From the NCBI GenBank assembly GCA_016184125.1, contig JACPDG010000072.1:1-64000 (forward strand): a stretch of 64,000 nt of DNA, read 5' to 3'. Below, one piece after another: positions 1-10,441 of the stretch. Positions within the stretch are counted from its first letter, which is position 1, and each line of letters opens with the position of its first letter. The notes below the pieces were generated by a model. That model did not search any database. It saw only the letters and a list, made by a program, of their open reading frames with translations, and was not told the DNA's origin. Position numbers and translations under genes: made by a program. The DNA comes from Candidatus Rokuibacteriota bacterium. GTDB lineage: Bacteria > Methylomirabilota > Methylomirabilia > Rokubacteriales > CSP1-6.

Positions 1-14
1 ACGATCTTCGGCAT
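1..14 (-). CDS. start of an unidentified minus-strand gene (partial)
   Basis: Reading the minus strand, a strong ribosome binding site (AGGAGG, about 21-26) is followed four bases later by ATG at 14, and the frame (M-P-K-I) runs off the window edge. Only four codons are visible, so no product can be named. It would lie downstream of the ClbS-like and GNAT genes on the same strand, about 100 nt after the ClbS-like stop, and may belong to the same transcript. The call rests on the ribosome binding site and its spacing alone. Confidence 0.45.
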
Positions 15-114
15 GCGGCCTCCTCGCGTTCAGGCGCTGGTACCGCAGCCTCTTCTACACGATCCCCCGCGAAATGTCCAGCATGAGAGCCACACCCGTC
101 CGGTCGAGGAAGCG

Positions 115-582
115 CTAGATCCCGCGCGACCCCCGCCAAGCGCGGATCTGCCCGGCGTGCTCGCGGTAGTGGTGCGCGCTGTTCCCGTCGACGATCTTCC
201 CGGCCGTCTTCCCCGGCTGGAACCGCTCGTCCGGGACGGCGGCGGCCGCCTGCATGAAGTGCTGGTGCGTGCGGTCCAGCTCGAGCAGCAGATCGGCGAC
301 CGGCGTGTCGCGCACGGCCGTCGCGAAGCGCGCGTTCCAGGCGTCGACGTCGTCGTAGCTCACGCCCTCCGGGACCGGCCGCTCGCCCCGCGCCATCCGC
401 TCGAGCGCCCGCGCCATCTCGCGATGCCAGCCGGAGATGTGGCCGACGATCTCCTTCACGCTCCACGTGCCCAGCCAGACCTCGACCATGTGCGCCTCGT
501 TCAGGCCGTGGATCGCTTCGTGGAAGGCCTTGTACTCCCGTACGGCCTCGTTCAGCAGCTCCTGCTTGGTGCTGGCACTCAC
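115..582 (-). CDS. ClbS/DfsB-type DinB-like four-helix protein
   Basis: This 155-residue protein looks like the ClbS/DfsB (DUF1706) branch of the DinB-like four-helix superfamily. Visible hallmarks are an N-terminal helix (STKQELLNEAVREYKAF), the W-S-V-K-E-I-V-G-H-I-S-G-W-H helix typical of damage-inducible DinB-like folds, and a late helix with HHYREHAGQIRAW. Family members include colibactin self-protection proteins, but most are uncharacterised and no toxin gene is visible nearby. I chose the GTG at 582 because translation further upstream (the frame is open to 897) loses family character and overlaps the GNAT gene. It lies 74 nt downstream of that gene on the same strand. Confidence 0.75.
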   Translation of the reverse strand: MSASTKQELLNEAVREYKAFHEAIHGLNEAHMVEVWLGTWSVKEIVGHISGWHREMARALERMARGERPVPEGVSYDDVDAWNARFATAVRDTPVADLLLELDRTHQHFMQAAAAVPDERFQPGKTAGKIVDGNSAHHYREHAGQIRAWRGSRGI

Positions 583-656
583 ATCGGCCTCCGTGGCGGT
601 CGCGGCCGCCCTGCGCAGGTTGGCGTACGAATCGCTGATCTCGATGCTGGCGATAG

Positions 657-1079
657 CTACGGCGCGACGCGCTTGTAGAAGAGCAGCTCGCGGTAGCCCT
701 GGGGGAGGTTGTCGATGTGCCCCGACGGCGCGAAGCCGAGGGCCGTGTGCATGCGGATCGACGTGGAGTTCGTCTCCTCCGTGGACGAGAACAGACGCGG
801 GCTCGGCGACATGGACTCGACCGCCCGGTAGAGCGCGCGGGCGGCGCCACGCCGCCGGAAGTCCTTCCTGACCGCCACGGCGGTCACGAACGTGCACTGG
901 AACCAGTCCGTCCGGAACGCGAGGAAGCCGATCACCTGGGTGTCCGCCTCGGCGACGAGGAGGTGGTGACGTTCGACGTGCGATCGCACGAACGGGCCGG
1001 CGCGCTCCGAGCCGAGGAGCTCGGTCGCGAGGCCCATCACCGCGACGAGGTCGCCGCCCTCGAGTTGCCGTACCTCCAT
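657..1079 (-). CDS. GNAT-family N-acetyltransferase
   Basis: A 140-residue single-domain GNAT acetyltransferase, a family that transfers acetyl from acetyl-CoA to an amine. The central beta strand and acetyl-CoA loop are seen as TFVTAVAVRKDFRRRGAARA (motif A, Q/RxxGxG/A type, about residues 64-83), followed by the C-terminal segment MHTALGFAPSG where GNATs commonly carry an LGF motif. The substrate cannot be told. The ATG at 1079 gives a full-length domain. It sits upstream of the ClbS-like gene on the same strand, and a family A repeat fills the gap upstream of it. Confidence 0.85.
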   Translation of the reverse strand: MEVRQLEGGDLVAVMGLATELLGSERAGPFVRSHVERHHLLVAEADTQVIGFLAFRTDWFQCTFVTAVAVRKDFRRRGAARALYRAVESMSPSPRLFSSTEETNSTSIRMHTALGFAPSGHIDNLPQGYRELLFYKRVAP

Positions 1080-1097
1080 GCGTTCAGTCTACCCGCC

Positions 1098-1219
1098 GTC
1101 AGAGCCCGTGAAGGGATCCGGTAGTCGAGGAGCGCCACGGCTTTGGCGGGTGCGTCCGCGCACCCCCCGGGGCGCTCCGAGCGTGGGGGGCTTGGGGGGC
1201 ATCGATAGTCCCCCCATGA
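1098..1219. repeat. interspersed repeat family A, copy 1
   Basis: GC-rich intergenic element. The left end reads TCAGAGCCCGTGAA, then GTCGAGGAGCGCC, a GC-rich stem region, and the right-end hairpin GGGGGG...TCGATAGTCCCCCC. The right end lies about two bases from the stop codon of the minus-strand hydrolase gene, so the element is immediately downstream of that gene. Confidence 0.85.
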
Positions 1220-1221
1220 TG

Positions 1222-2055
1222 TCAGAGCCCGAGGAACTCGCCCACCGCGCGCCGCACGAGGGGCTGGTCGCCGAGCAGTACCGTGTAGTGGTTGGTGCCG
1301 GGAACGACGACGAGGCCACAGTCCGGGATCGCGGCCGCCATCGCTTCCGCTTCTTCCTGGGTCATGAGGCAGTCGTCCGCGCGCAGCAGCCCGTCCGGCG
1401 CGCGGAGCAGCAGGGTCGGCGCCTGCACCCGGTGGTGCCACACCCACAGTCGCGTGCGCTGGAGGTTCCGCACTTCCTCCTCGATGGCGTGGCGCGCCAC
1501 CTTCGAGCGCACGCCGCCGCCCGGCGCCGGCTCGACGTCGTACGTGAAGTACCGCTCCAGGTGCTCGTTCCAGCGGCCGGCGAACATCGGCAGCCCGCGC
1601 ATCGTGCCGAGGAACGCGTCGAGCGACGGGAACTCGACACCGAGGCGTCCGACGGCCGGACCGATCGAGTCGAAGACTTCCGCGCGCGGGTCGAACCCGC
1701 CGTCGAACAGGATCACGCGCTCGACGCGTTCGGGGTGATGGACGGCGAACCGGACCGCGAGGCCCGCGCCGAGCGAGTGTCCGATCACGACGGCGCGCGC
1801 GATGCCGAGGTGGTCGAGCAAGCCGAGGAGGTCGGCGTCGTGCGCGGCCAGGCTGTACCCGGTGTCCGGCCTGGCGCTGCCCCCGCGGCCGCGCAGGTCA
1901 TGGGCGATGACCCGCCGAGCGGGCGCGACGAAGCTGGCGATCGGGTACCAGCACGTGTGATTCGCCGTCAGCCCGTGGATGCAGACCACGGCCGGGCTGC
2001 CACCCGCCCATTCCTGGACGGCGAGGGTGACGCCGTTGACGTGGACCAGGCGCAT
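1222..2055 (-). CDS. alpha/beta hydrolase
   Basis: A 277-residue alpha/beta hydrolase fold protein. Visible elements are the oxyanion-hole HG motif (VVCIHGLTANHTCW, about residues 21-34), the nucleophile elbow GHSLGAG (about residues 91-97, Ser nucleophile), an acid region in the C-terminal half, and the catalytic His in GTNHYTVL near residue 258. The overall layout resembles epoxide-hydrolase or ester-hydrolase-like members, but the substrate is unknown. The start at 2055 is chosen because GGGGAGGAG lies directly upstream with good spacing; the frame is open 72 nt further upstream, but that part is family A repeat sequence. Repeat copies flank both ends. Confidence 0.88.
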   Translation of the reverse strand: MRLVHVNGVTLAVQEWAGGSPAVVCIHGLTANHTCWYPIASFVAPARRVIAHDLRGRGGSARPDTGYSLAAHDADLLGLLDHLGIARAVVIGHSLGAGLAVRFAVHHPERVERVILFDGGFDPRAEVFDSIGPAVGRLGVEFPSLDAFLGTMRGLPMFAGRWNEHLERYFTYDVEPAPGGGVRSKVARHAIEEEVRNLQRTRLWVWHHRVQAPTLLLRAPDGLLRADDCLMTQEEAEAMAAAIPDCGLVVVPGTNHYTVLLGDQPLVRRAVGEFLGL

Positions 2056-2145
2056 GGCTCCTCCCCTTGTCGAGGAGCGCCCCGGGTTCCCCGGGGCGCT
2101 TCCGAGCGCGGGGGGCGTGGGGGCCATTTCGGGGCCCCCACATCC
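2056..2145. repeat. interspersed repeat family A, copy 2
   Basis: It contains GTCGAGGAGCGCCCCGGG with its complement CCCGGGGCGCT (first stem) and a second G/C hairpin, GTGGGGGCC...GGCCCCCAC, about six bases from the stop of the minus-strand RraA-like gene. It overlaps the Shine-Dalgarno region of the hydrolase gene on its other side. Confidence 0.85.
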
Positions 2146-2146
2146 C

Positions 2147-2824
2147 TCAGTACGTCCCGGGCCGGATCTGCTTGTAGAGCGCCTTCAGGCGCTCCACCGA
2201 GAACTCGGGCGACTGGCAGACCGAGATGATCTTCCGCTCGTCGGCCTCGACCTTCGCGACCGCCTCGGGGATCTTCGCCGCGATCTCGTGGGGGATCGTC
2301 ACGACGCCGTGCTGGTCGGCGTGGACGAGGTCACCGGGCTTCACCCAGAGACCACCGAGCTTCACCGGCAGGCCGAAATCCACCATGTGCACGTACGCGT
2401 GCGAGACCGACACGTGCGCCGCGGCGAACTGGAAGCCGAGCGCACGGACCTCGTCGAGATCGCGGACGGAGCCGTCGGTGACGACGCCGACACATCCGAG
2501 CGTTCGGTGAATGTTGGCCTGCACCTCGCCCCACTGCGCGCCCTGGCCGCGCGGATCGTCGAGATCGTGGACCACCACGACCCGTGGGGCAGGGATGGAC
2601 AGCACGTAGTCCCACCACGCGAACGTGCTCGCCCGGTGGCCTTCGATGGGCTGCGGCTCGGCGCGAATGACGGCGGTGACGGCGTAGCCGACGAGCGGTC
2701 CCAGCGCGGGAAACAGCGTCTTGATCTCGGACGACATGCATCCCTGGTTGCGCGGGCGCACGTTGAACGTCTCGATCGCGTTGGCGACGCTCGGGCTCGA
2801 GATCTTCCTGAGGGCTTCGATCAC
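2147..2824 (-). CDS. RraA-family protein (aldolase-like)
   Basis: A 225-residue member of the RraA / 4-hydroxy-4-methyl-2-oxoglutarate aldolase family. The signature metal and substrate region is present: GVVTDGSVRDLDEVRAL (about residues 115-131; the D-G-x-x-R-D motif supplies the substrate Arg and metal Asp). Later GDLVHADQHGVVTIP (about 163-177) matches the usual GD-hinge near the C-terminus. Members act either as divalent-metal aldolase/decarboxylases on oxo-acids or as RNase E regulators. The full motif set favours the enzyme, but the substrate is not evident. The gene is monocistronic-looking, with a family A repeat directly downstream. Confidence 0.85.
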   Translation of the reverse strand: MIEALRKISSPSVANAIETFNVRPRNQGCMSSEIKTLFPALGPLVGYAVTAVIRAEPQPIEGHRASTFAWWDYVLSIPAPRVVVVHDLDDPRGQGAQWGEVQANIHRTLGCVGVVTDGSVRDLDEVRALGFQFAAAHVSVSHAYVHMVDFGLPVKLGGLWVKPGDLVHADQHGVVTIPHEIAAKIPEAVAKVEADERKIISVCQSPEFSVERLKALYKQIRPGTY

Positions 2825-2849
2825 GGGTCGGTCTCCTGTGTGGCGGCCG

Positions 2850-3545
2850 TCAGAGGGTGTTCCGGCGGCGCTGGATGAGGTGCTTCTGGAGCGTCTCGAC
2901 GGCCTCGCGCACCGAGTCCAGGTTCGGATTGACGCGGAGCGCCCGCTCGAAGAAGTCGAGGGCGCGCTCGGGCTGGCCGAGCTGCACGTAGATCATGCCG
3001 TAGCCGGACAGGGCGCCGAAGTGCCAGGGATTGCGCTTCATCACCTCGTCGCAGTCGGCGAGGGACTTCTCGTACTCGCCGAGGAGGTAGTACACCGTCG
3101 CGCGCTTGTTCCACCCCTCGGCGAAGTCGGGCCGGCGCTCGATCACGCGCGTGAAGGTCGCGACGGCCGCGTCGCCGTCGTTCGCCTGCATCTGCTCGAT
3201 CCCGATCGCGAGCAGCCGGTCGACCTCGGCATCCCCGGAGCGGCTCCAGATCTGCCACAGGCTTCGTTCCGCGCCAGCGCGAACGGCGTCGTCGGGATCC
3301 CGAAGAGCGTCGACCAGGCGCGGGACGTCCGCCATCTGACCGCGTTCGCCGAGCACGCGAGCCGCGTCGCGCCGCCGCTCGACATCCTGCCGTTCGGCGA
3401 GCCCGGCGAGCGCCTCCTCGCGCGTCATCTCGGCCGCGTGGATGCCGCCGCCGAAGGCGAAGGGCCTTGCCAGCACGATCGCGACAGCAAGCAGCACTGC
3501 AAGAGCGCAAACCCGAGCCGGCTGAATGTTCGCGCGCAGTGCCAC
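2850..3545 (-). CDS. exported TPR (and HEAT-like) repeat protein
   Basis: A protein of about 231 residues with an N-terminal hydrophobic stretch (VCALAVLLAVAIVLA) that looks like a signal peptide. A HEAT/PBS-lyase-like segment follows (RRRDAARVLGERGQMADV, LVDALRDPDDAVRAGAERSL). The rest is two to three TPR units, for example ATFTRVIERRPDFAEGWNKR and ALDFFERALRVNPNLDSV. Such proteins are scaffolds with no predictable enzymatic role. The start is uncertain: GTG at 3545 keeps a charged n-region before the hydrophobic core, but no clear ribosome binding site is seen. The upstream DNA is family C repeat, whose open frame should not be mistaken for coding sequence. Confidence 0.7.
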   Translation of the reverse strand: MALRANIQPARVCALAVLLAVAIVLARPFAFGGGIHAAEMTREEALAGLAERQDVERRRDAARVLGERGQMADVPRLVDALRDPDDAVRAGAERSLWQIWSRSGDAEVDRLLAIGIEQMQANDGDAAVATFTRVIERRPDFAEGWNKRATVYYLLGEYEKSLADCDEVMKRNPWHFGALSGYGMIYVQLGQPERALDFFERALRVNPNLDSVREAVETLQKHLIQRRRNTL

Positions 3546-3579
3546 GGCGCTCGGTGGAACGCCCAAGGCGGGTGCCGCA

Positions 3580-3900
3580 GCGCGGAGAATGGGCCAGATG
3601 CGAGGCGGCAAGGAAGCGACGACCGAGGCGTACGCGCGAATACGCCGCAGGGCGTCGCGATCGAGCCAACGAAGCAGACGGGCCCTCGTCGGCGCTGTGG
3701 TGGTACGCCACAGGGCGTCGCGACCAGGCCAACGAAGCAGATGGGCAGTCATCCGCGCCACCAGCGGGCGGAGAACGGTCCAGATGCGAGGCGGCAAGGA
3801 AGCGACGACCGAGGCGTACGCGCTGGTACGCCGCAGGTCGTCGCGACGCAGCCAACGAAGCAGATGGGCCGTTATCCGCCCGCTGGTTATCCGCCCGCTG
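3580..3900. repeat. repeat family C cluster (two full units, one partial, plus 15-nt duplication)
   Basis: Between the TPR and kelch genes, two units of roughly 105 nt share a nearly identical block (about 3594-3637 and 3778-3821) containing GATGCGAGGCGGCAAGGAAG and GACCGAGGCGTACGCG. Each is followed by CGCAGG-GTCGCGA and CCAACGAAGCAGA. A third, partial copy of the second half lies at about 3697-3760. The right end carries a 15-nt direct duplication, TTATCCGCCCGCTGG, at 3871-3900. The unit contains the inverted pair GTACGCC/GGCGTAC. No other copy was found in this window. This explains the long but meaningless open frame across the region. Confidence 0.8.
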
Positions 3901-3901
3901 G

Positions 3902-4870
3902 TCACGGTGTGTAGGCTTCGTTGACGTTGGTGCGGGCGGCGCCGGGTCGCGTCGCGCCACCCGGGATCCAGATGCGCCCGTTCAGGAGCGCGGCGCCGAT
4001 GCCGTGCCGTGGCGTGCGCATCGGCTCCTTCGCGATCCAGCGGTTCCCCGCGGGCTCGTACATCTCCGTCGCGCTGAAGATGCGCAGCGGCGATTCCCCG
4101 CCGAACACGTAGATCTGGTCGGCGACGGCGACCGCCGCGATCCCGCCGCGGCCTTCGGGGAGCGGCGGGCCGCTCTGCCAGCCATCGCTCGCCGGGTCGT
4201 AGATCTCGACGGCCGCGTACTGGTCGCCGAGGAAGGACGAGCGTCCGCCGATCGCCCAGAGCCGGTCCTGGAACGCGACCGCGGCCAGATGGTCCCGTGC
4301 GGTCGGCATCGACGCGAGCCGACTCCAGCGGTCGGCGGCGGGATCGTAGGCCTCGTGCTCGCGCAACGCGCCGCCGTCGCTGCCGCCGACGACGTGGATG
4401 CGTCCGCCGAGCACGGTGGCGGCGTGCGCGCCGCGCGCCACGAGCATCGGCGCGCGCGTGGACCAGGCGTTCCTGGCCGGATCGTACTCGAACACCGTGC
4501 GCTGGGCGCGCCACGGCGGCAGGCGATCGAGATACCCGCCGATGACGAACAGCCGGCCGTCGACGACGGCGGCCGCCGGATGGTGCGCGGCCGCGGGTAA
4601 GGGCGTCAGCGTCTCCCACGTGTCCGAGGCCGGCCGGTACGCTTCGACCGTGCCGACGGGGGCGCCGAGCTCCCCGAGACCGCCGATGACGAAGACGCGG
4701 TCGCCGAGCGCGGCGACGGCCACCTCCTGCCGGGCGGTGGGGAGCGGGGCGTGAACCGTCCACGTGCCGGGCGCCGAGATGTCGATCGGCGCTTGCGACT
4801 CCCTGGTGATGCCCAGGCAGCCGGTGAGCAGCACCGCTGGAACGAGCGCGAGGAGCAGGCGTCGGGTCAT
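3902..4870 (-). CDS. kelch-repeat lipoprotein
   Basis: A 322-residue predicted lipoprotein. The N-terminus is a lipoprotein signal peptide with a lipobox (LLTGC, Cys at residue 18). It is followed by about six kelch units, each with the diagnostic Gly-Gly pair after a hydrophobic strand (VFVIGGLGE, LFVIGGYL, IHVVGGSDG, LWAIGGRSS, IYVFGGESP, IWIPGGATR) and a Y-D-P-A...W turn (EAYDPAADRWS). This predicts a beta-propeller anchored to a membrane and facing the periplasm or outside. Function is probably binding rather than catalysis, and a sialidase-type active site is not visible. It is 10 nt upstream of nothing translated: the ligase gene ends just before its start on the same strand. Confidence 0.85.
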   Translation of the reverse strand: MTRRLLLALVPAVLLTGCLGITRESQAPIDISAPGTWTVHAPLPTARQEVAVAALGDRVFVIGGLGELGAPVGTVEAYRPASDTWETLTPLPAAAHHPAAAVVDGRLFVIGGYLDRLPPWRAQRTVFEYDPARNAWSTRAPMLVARGAHAATVLGGRIHVVGGSDGGALREHEAYDPAADRWSRLASMPTARDHLAAVAFQDRLWAIGGRSSFLGDQYAAVEIYDPASDGWQSGPPLPEGRGGIAAVAVADQIYVFGGESPLRIFSATEMYEPAGNRWIAKEPMRTPRHGIGAALLNGRIWIPGGATRPGAARTNVNEAYTP

Positions 4871-4880
4871 GGCTCTCCCG

Positions 4881-7527
<2,647 letters not shown>

Positions 7528-7563
7528 GTGCCAAGTATACCGTGGGTCTGGAGGAGATCTATA

Positions 7564-7580
7564 TTTAGAATCGTTCTAAA
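7564..7580. promoter_or_regulatory. PerR/Fur-type operator between fur-like and rubrerythrin genes
   Basis: TTTAGAATCGTTCTAAA is a perfect 7-3-7 inverted repeat and very AT-rich for this 70% GC region. It lies 37 nt upstream of the regulator start and 65 nt upstream of rubrerythrin, placed to control both divergent promoters. The TTAGAA-TTCTAA arms resemble known PerR boxes. That this regulator binds it is inference. Confidence 0.8.
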
Positions 7581-7605
7581 ATCAGGCGACGTCTAAACCA
7601 CGAAA

Positions 7606-7627
7606 CGGGCCGCGCCGCAGCGGCCCG
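7606..7627. promoter_or_regulatory. 5' leader hairpin of rubrerythrin
   Basis: CGGGCCGC and GCGGCCCG form a perfect 8-bp stem with a six-base loop. It lies in the likely leader, ending seven bases before the AGGAGG ribosome binding site (7634-7639). It could stabilise the mRNA or modulate translation; no U-tract follows, so it is not a standard terminator. Confidence 0.5.
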
Positions 7628-7645
7628 AAACCCAGGAGGGTGACT

Positions 7646-8065
7646 ATGGCGAATCTGAAGGGCACGAAGACGCACGACAACCTGAAGTACGCGTTCGCGG
7701 GCGAGTCCCAGGCGAACCGCCGGTACCTCTACTTCGCGAAGGTCGCGGACGTCGAGGGCTACCCGGAGATCGCCGGCAATTTCCGCGAGACGGCGGAAGG
7801 CGAGACGGGGCACGCGCACGGCCACCTGGACTACCTCAAGAAGGTCGGCGACCCGGCGACGGACCTGCCGATCGGCTCCACCGAGGACAACCTGAAGGCC
7901 GCGGTGGCGGGCGAGACGCACGAGTACACCGACATGTACCCCGGCATGGCGAAGACCGCTCGCGCCGAGGGGTTCGTCGAGATCGCCGACTGGTTCGAGA
8001 CGCTCGCGAAGGCCGAGAAGGCCCACGCCGGCCGCTTCACGCAGCTCCTGAAGTCGATCAGCTAG
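7646..8065 (+). CDS. rubrerythrin (erythrin-type diiron, no rubredoxin tail)
   Basis: A 139-residue diiron protein of the rubrerythrin superfamily, which reduces hydrogen peroxide in the cytoplasm. The four-helix diiron ligands are visible: [16 protein letters not shown] (first E-x-x-x-x-R), [13 protein letters not shown] (E-x-x-H), [14 protein letters not shown] and [16 protein letters not shown] (E-x-x-H). The C-terminal rubredoxin domain of classical rubrerythrins is absent, so an external electron donor is needed; the Fe-S protein encoded next is a candidate. I use ATG 7646 because AGGAGG sits at 7634-7639; a GTG at 7640 would start inside that site. Confidence 0.93.
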   Translation: MANLKGTKTHDNLKYAFAGESQANRRYLYFAKVADVEGYPEIAGNFRETAEGETGHAHGHLDYLKKVGDPATDLPIGSTEDNLKAAVAGETHEYTDMYPGMAKTARAEGFVEIADWFETLAKAEKAHAGRFTQLLKSIS

Positions 8066-8071
8066 GTTGAC

Positions 8072-8180
8072 GGTGTGGGGGGCCCAGACGTGGCCCCCCC
8101 CCACGCCCCCCCCGATGCTCGGAGCGCCCCGGGGGGTGCGCGGACGCACCCGCGGAACCCGTGGCGCTCCTCGAGCGACC
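8072..8180. repeat. interspersed repeat family A, copy 3 (reverse orientation)
   Basis: GTGGGGGGCC...GGCCCCCCCCCAC forms the terminal hairpin starting about nine bases after the rubrerythrin stop. It is followed by GAGCGCCCC and GGCGCTCCTCGAG, the reverse complement of the first-stem region seen in other copies. The hairpin could attenuate or terminate transcription between rubrerythrin and the downstream genes. Confidence 0.8.
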
Positions 8181-8191
8181 CCGAGGAGACG

Positions 8192-9571
8192 ATGGACGAT
8201 CACGGCAAGCTCATCTCCTACCATCCGACGGACGGGCTCTCGTACGACCCGACCGAGCCGACGTACTGGGATCCGGAGGCGCTCCGGAAGGAGCTCGTGC
8301 GGACGTTCGAGATCTGTCACGGGTGCCGGCTCTGCTTCAAGTACTGCGACACCTTCCCGGACCTCTTCGCGCTCATCGACCGCCGGCACGACGGTGACGT
8401 CCGTGCGATCACCAGGGAGGAGACCGAGCGCGTCCTCGACACCTGCTTTCAGTGCAAGCTCTGCGACGTGAGCTGCCCGTACACCGTGCGCGACGGTCAC
8501 GAGTACCAGCTCGACTTCCCGAAGCTGGTGCACCGCCAGCGCGCGATTCGGGCGAGGACGAAGGGGCTCTCCCTGCGCGACCGGATGCTCGCGGACCCCG
8601 ACACGGCCGCGCGGATGGCCCGCGCGAGCCTCGGCCTCGCCAACGTCGCGAACCGCTCGCGCGTCCACCGCTTCCTCCTCGAGAAGGCGCTCGGCGTCCA
8701 CCGCGACAAGCTCTTGCCCGCGTTCGCCGGGGCGACGTTCGAGGCGTGGGCGCGGAAGACCGGCCGCATCGCGGCGGAGCCCGGCGGTGAGGTCGTGCTC
8801 TTCCAGACGTGCTTCGTCGACAACAACGACCCGGGCATCGGCAAGGACACCGTCGAGGTGCTCGAGAAGAACGGCGTCGGCGTCCGATGCGCGGAGGGCC
8901 TCCGGTGCTGCGGCATGCCCGCCTGGGAGAAGGGCGACCTCGACTCTGTCCGGGCGGCGGCGAGGCGCAACCTCGCGATCCTGGAGTCGTTCGTGGCGCG
9001 CGGAGCGAAGGTCGTCGCGGTCAATCCGACCTGCTCGATGATGATGCGCCGGGAGTACCCGGAGCTCGTCGCCGCCGAGGACCGCGAGCGCGCGCGCCGC
9101 GTGGCCGCCGCGACGATGGATCCGAGCGAGCTCCTCTGGTCGATTCGCGACGAGCCTCGGTTCAACACGGACTTCCGCAGCACCCCCGCCGGTCCCGTCG
9201 CGTACCACGCTCCGTGTCATCTCCGCGCGCAGGCGATCGGCTTCAGGAGCCGTGACCTCCTGCGCAGGATTCCCGGCGTGAAGCCGGTGATGGTCGCGGA
9301 GTGCTGCGGCCACGACGGCACGTTCGCGATGACCGTGGAAGGCTTCGACGCCTCGCGGCGCATCGGCGGCAAGGCGTTCGACGGGATGCGGGACGCGAAG
9401 GCGGAGATCTGGGCGACCGACTGCCCGCTCGCCGCGTTGCAGTTCACCCAGCACGCGGGCGTGACGCCCATGCACCCGATGTCGATCCTCGCGCGTGCCT
9501 ATCGCGAGGACGGCTTCGAACAACGGATCGAGCGGCCGCCCGACGGCGGCGAGGAGGTGAAGCAACGATGA
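8192..9571 (+). CDS. heterodisulfide-reductase-related Fe-S protein (GlpC/CCG type)
   Basis: A 459-residue electron-transfer protein. The N-terminal part has two [4Fe-4S] ferredoxin-like clusters, ICHGCRLCFKYC (about residues 44-55) and TCFQCKLCDVSCP (about 87-99). The C-terminal part has two CCG-type cysteine-rich domains, with GLRCCGMPAWEKG and HAPCHLRAQ...AECCGHDGTF. This is the GlpC / HdrB-like architecture that passes electrons to or from disulfides or quinones. ATG 8192 follows GAGGAG with good spacing. It overlaps the DUF3501 gene by four bases, and the rubrerythrin/Fe-S/DUF3501 order suggests it feeds reductant to rubrerythrin; that is inference. Confidence 0.88.
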   Translation: MDDHGKLISYHPTDGLSYDPTEPTYWDPEALRKELVRTFEICHGCRLCFKYCDTFPDLFALIDRRHDGDVRAITREETERVLDTCFQCKLCDVSCPYTVRDGHEYQLDFPKLVHRQRAIRARTKGLSLRDRMLADPDTAARMARASLGLANVANRSRVHRFLLEKALGVHRDKLLPAFAGATFEAWARKTGRIAAEPGGEVVLFQTCFVDNNDPGIGKDTVEVLEKNGVGVRCAEGLRCCGMPAWEKGDLDSVRAAARRNLAILESFVARGAKVVAVNPTCSMMMRREYPELVAAEDRERARRVAAATMDPSELLWSIRDEPRFNTDFRSTPAGPVAYHAPCHLRAQAIGFRSRDLLRRIPGVKPVMVAECCGHDGTFAMTVEGFDASRRIGGKAFDGMRDAKAEIWATDCPLAALQFTQHAGVTPMHPMSILARAYREDGFEQRIERPPDGGEEVKQR

Positions 9572-10215
9572 GACCCGTGCTCCGCAGCGAGATCGTGGAC
9601 TTCGAGACCTACGAGCGAATGCGCCCGGCGTTCCGGGAGGCGGTGTTCGCGGTGAAGACGCCGCGCCGCATCCACCTCGGCGACCCCTTCACGTTCCTCT
9701 TCGAGAACCCGACGACCATCCGGTACCAGGTCCTCGAGACGATGCGGGCCGAGCGGCTGGTCAGGGAGGAGGACATCCGCCACGAGCTCGAGACGTACAA
9801 CGGCCTGCTCGGCGGCGAGGGCGAGCTCGCGTGCACGCTGCTCGTCGAGATCGACGACCCCGCGCTCCGCGCCGTGCGGCTGCGCGAGTGGTTCGACCTG
9901 CCCGAGCACGTGTACGCGCGCCTCGAGGACGGCACGAAGGTGCGGCCGAGCTTCGACGAGTCCCAGCGCGGGGACGGGCGCCTGTCCTCGGTGCAGTACC
10001 TGAAGTTCCCGGTGGGCGGGGCGGCGCCGATCGCGCTTGGCATCGACCTCCCGGGGCTCGAGCTGGAGACCACGCTGGCGCCCTCGCAGCGCGCGGCGCT
10101 CGTCGAGGACCTGAGTGCGGGCGCGACGACAGCGGTCGATACGGCCGAGGTGAAGCGGCCCGGGCCGGAGGCTCGACCGTGCGCCGAGCACGTCGGCGAC
10201 CCGGGCGCCGCCTGA
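9568..10215 (+). CDS. DUF3501 family protein
   Basis: A 215-residue protein matching my recollection of DUF3501, a family commonly encoded next to rubrerythrin and heterodisulfide-reductase-related genes. It opens with ETYERMRPAFREAVFAVKTP and has the acidic core EDIRHELETYNGLLGGEGEL and a C-terminal region with PSQRAALVEDL. There is no recognised catalytic motif and no signal peptide, so it is probably cytoplasmic. The ATG overlaps the stop of the Fe-S gene (ATGA), implying translational coupling. A role in peroxide or iron homeostasis is inferred from context only. Confidence 0.8.
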   Translation: MRPVLRSEIVDFETYERMRPAFREAVFAVKTPRRIHLGDPFTFLFENPTTIRYQVLETMRAERLVREEDIRHELETYNGLLGGEGELACTLLVEIDDPALRAVRLREWFDLPEHVYARLEDGTKVRPSFDESQRGDGRLSSVQYLKFPVGGAAPIALGIDLPGLELETTLAPSQRAALVEDLSAGATTAVDTAEVKRPGPEARPCAEHVGDPGAA

Positions 10216-10272
10216 AGGCTTCGACCGGCTGGACGCAACGGTCGAGCCCCGGAACGGGAGCGATGACCGCCG

Positions 10273-10440
10273 GGGTCAGAGCCCGTGAACGAACCCCATG
10301 CTCGAGCCGCGCCCCGGGTTCCACCGGTGCGTCCGCGCACCGCCCCGGGGCGCGTGCGAGCGCGGGGCCGGGGGAGTACGAGGGGGGCGTGAGCCCCCTT
10401 CGTACCAGAGTCGGGGGCTTCGGTAGTCCCCCCATGATCT
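10273..10440. repeat. interspersed repeat family A, copy 4
   Basis: Long version of the element: TCAGAGCCCGTGAACGAA left end, a stem GTGCGTCCGCGCAC, a GGGGGGCGTGAGCCCCCTTCG hairpin variant and the right end GTAGTCCCCCCATGAT. The right end touches the large hairpin at 10442. The DUF3501 gene ends about 57 nt to the left. Confidence 0.85.
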
Positions 10441-10441
10441 C

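Noticed and set aside
2850-4763. 637-codon minus-strand frame joining the TPR protein to upstream sequence
   Set aside because: The upstream part is family C repeat and the antisense-frame of the kelch gene; the TPR gene has its own signal-peptide-like start.
8072-8180. Simple rho-independent terminator after rubrerythrin
   Set aside because: The hairpin is part of a family A repeat and lacks a U-tract; it is recorded as a repeat, though it may affect termination.
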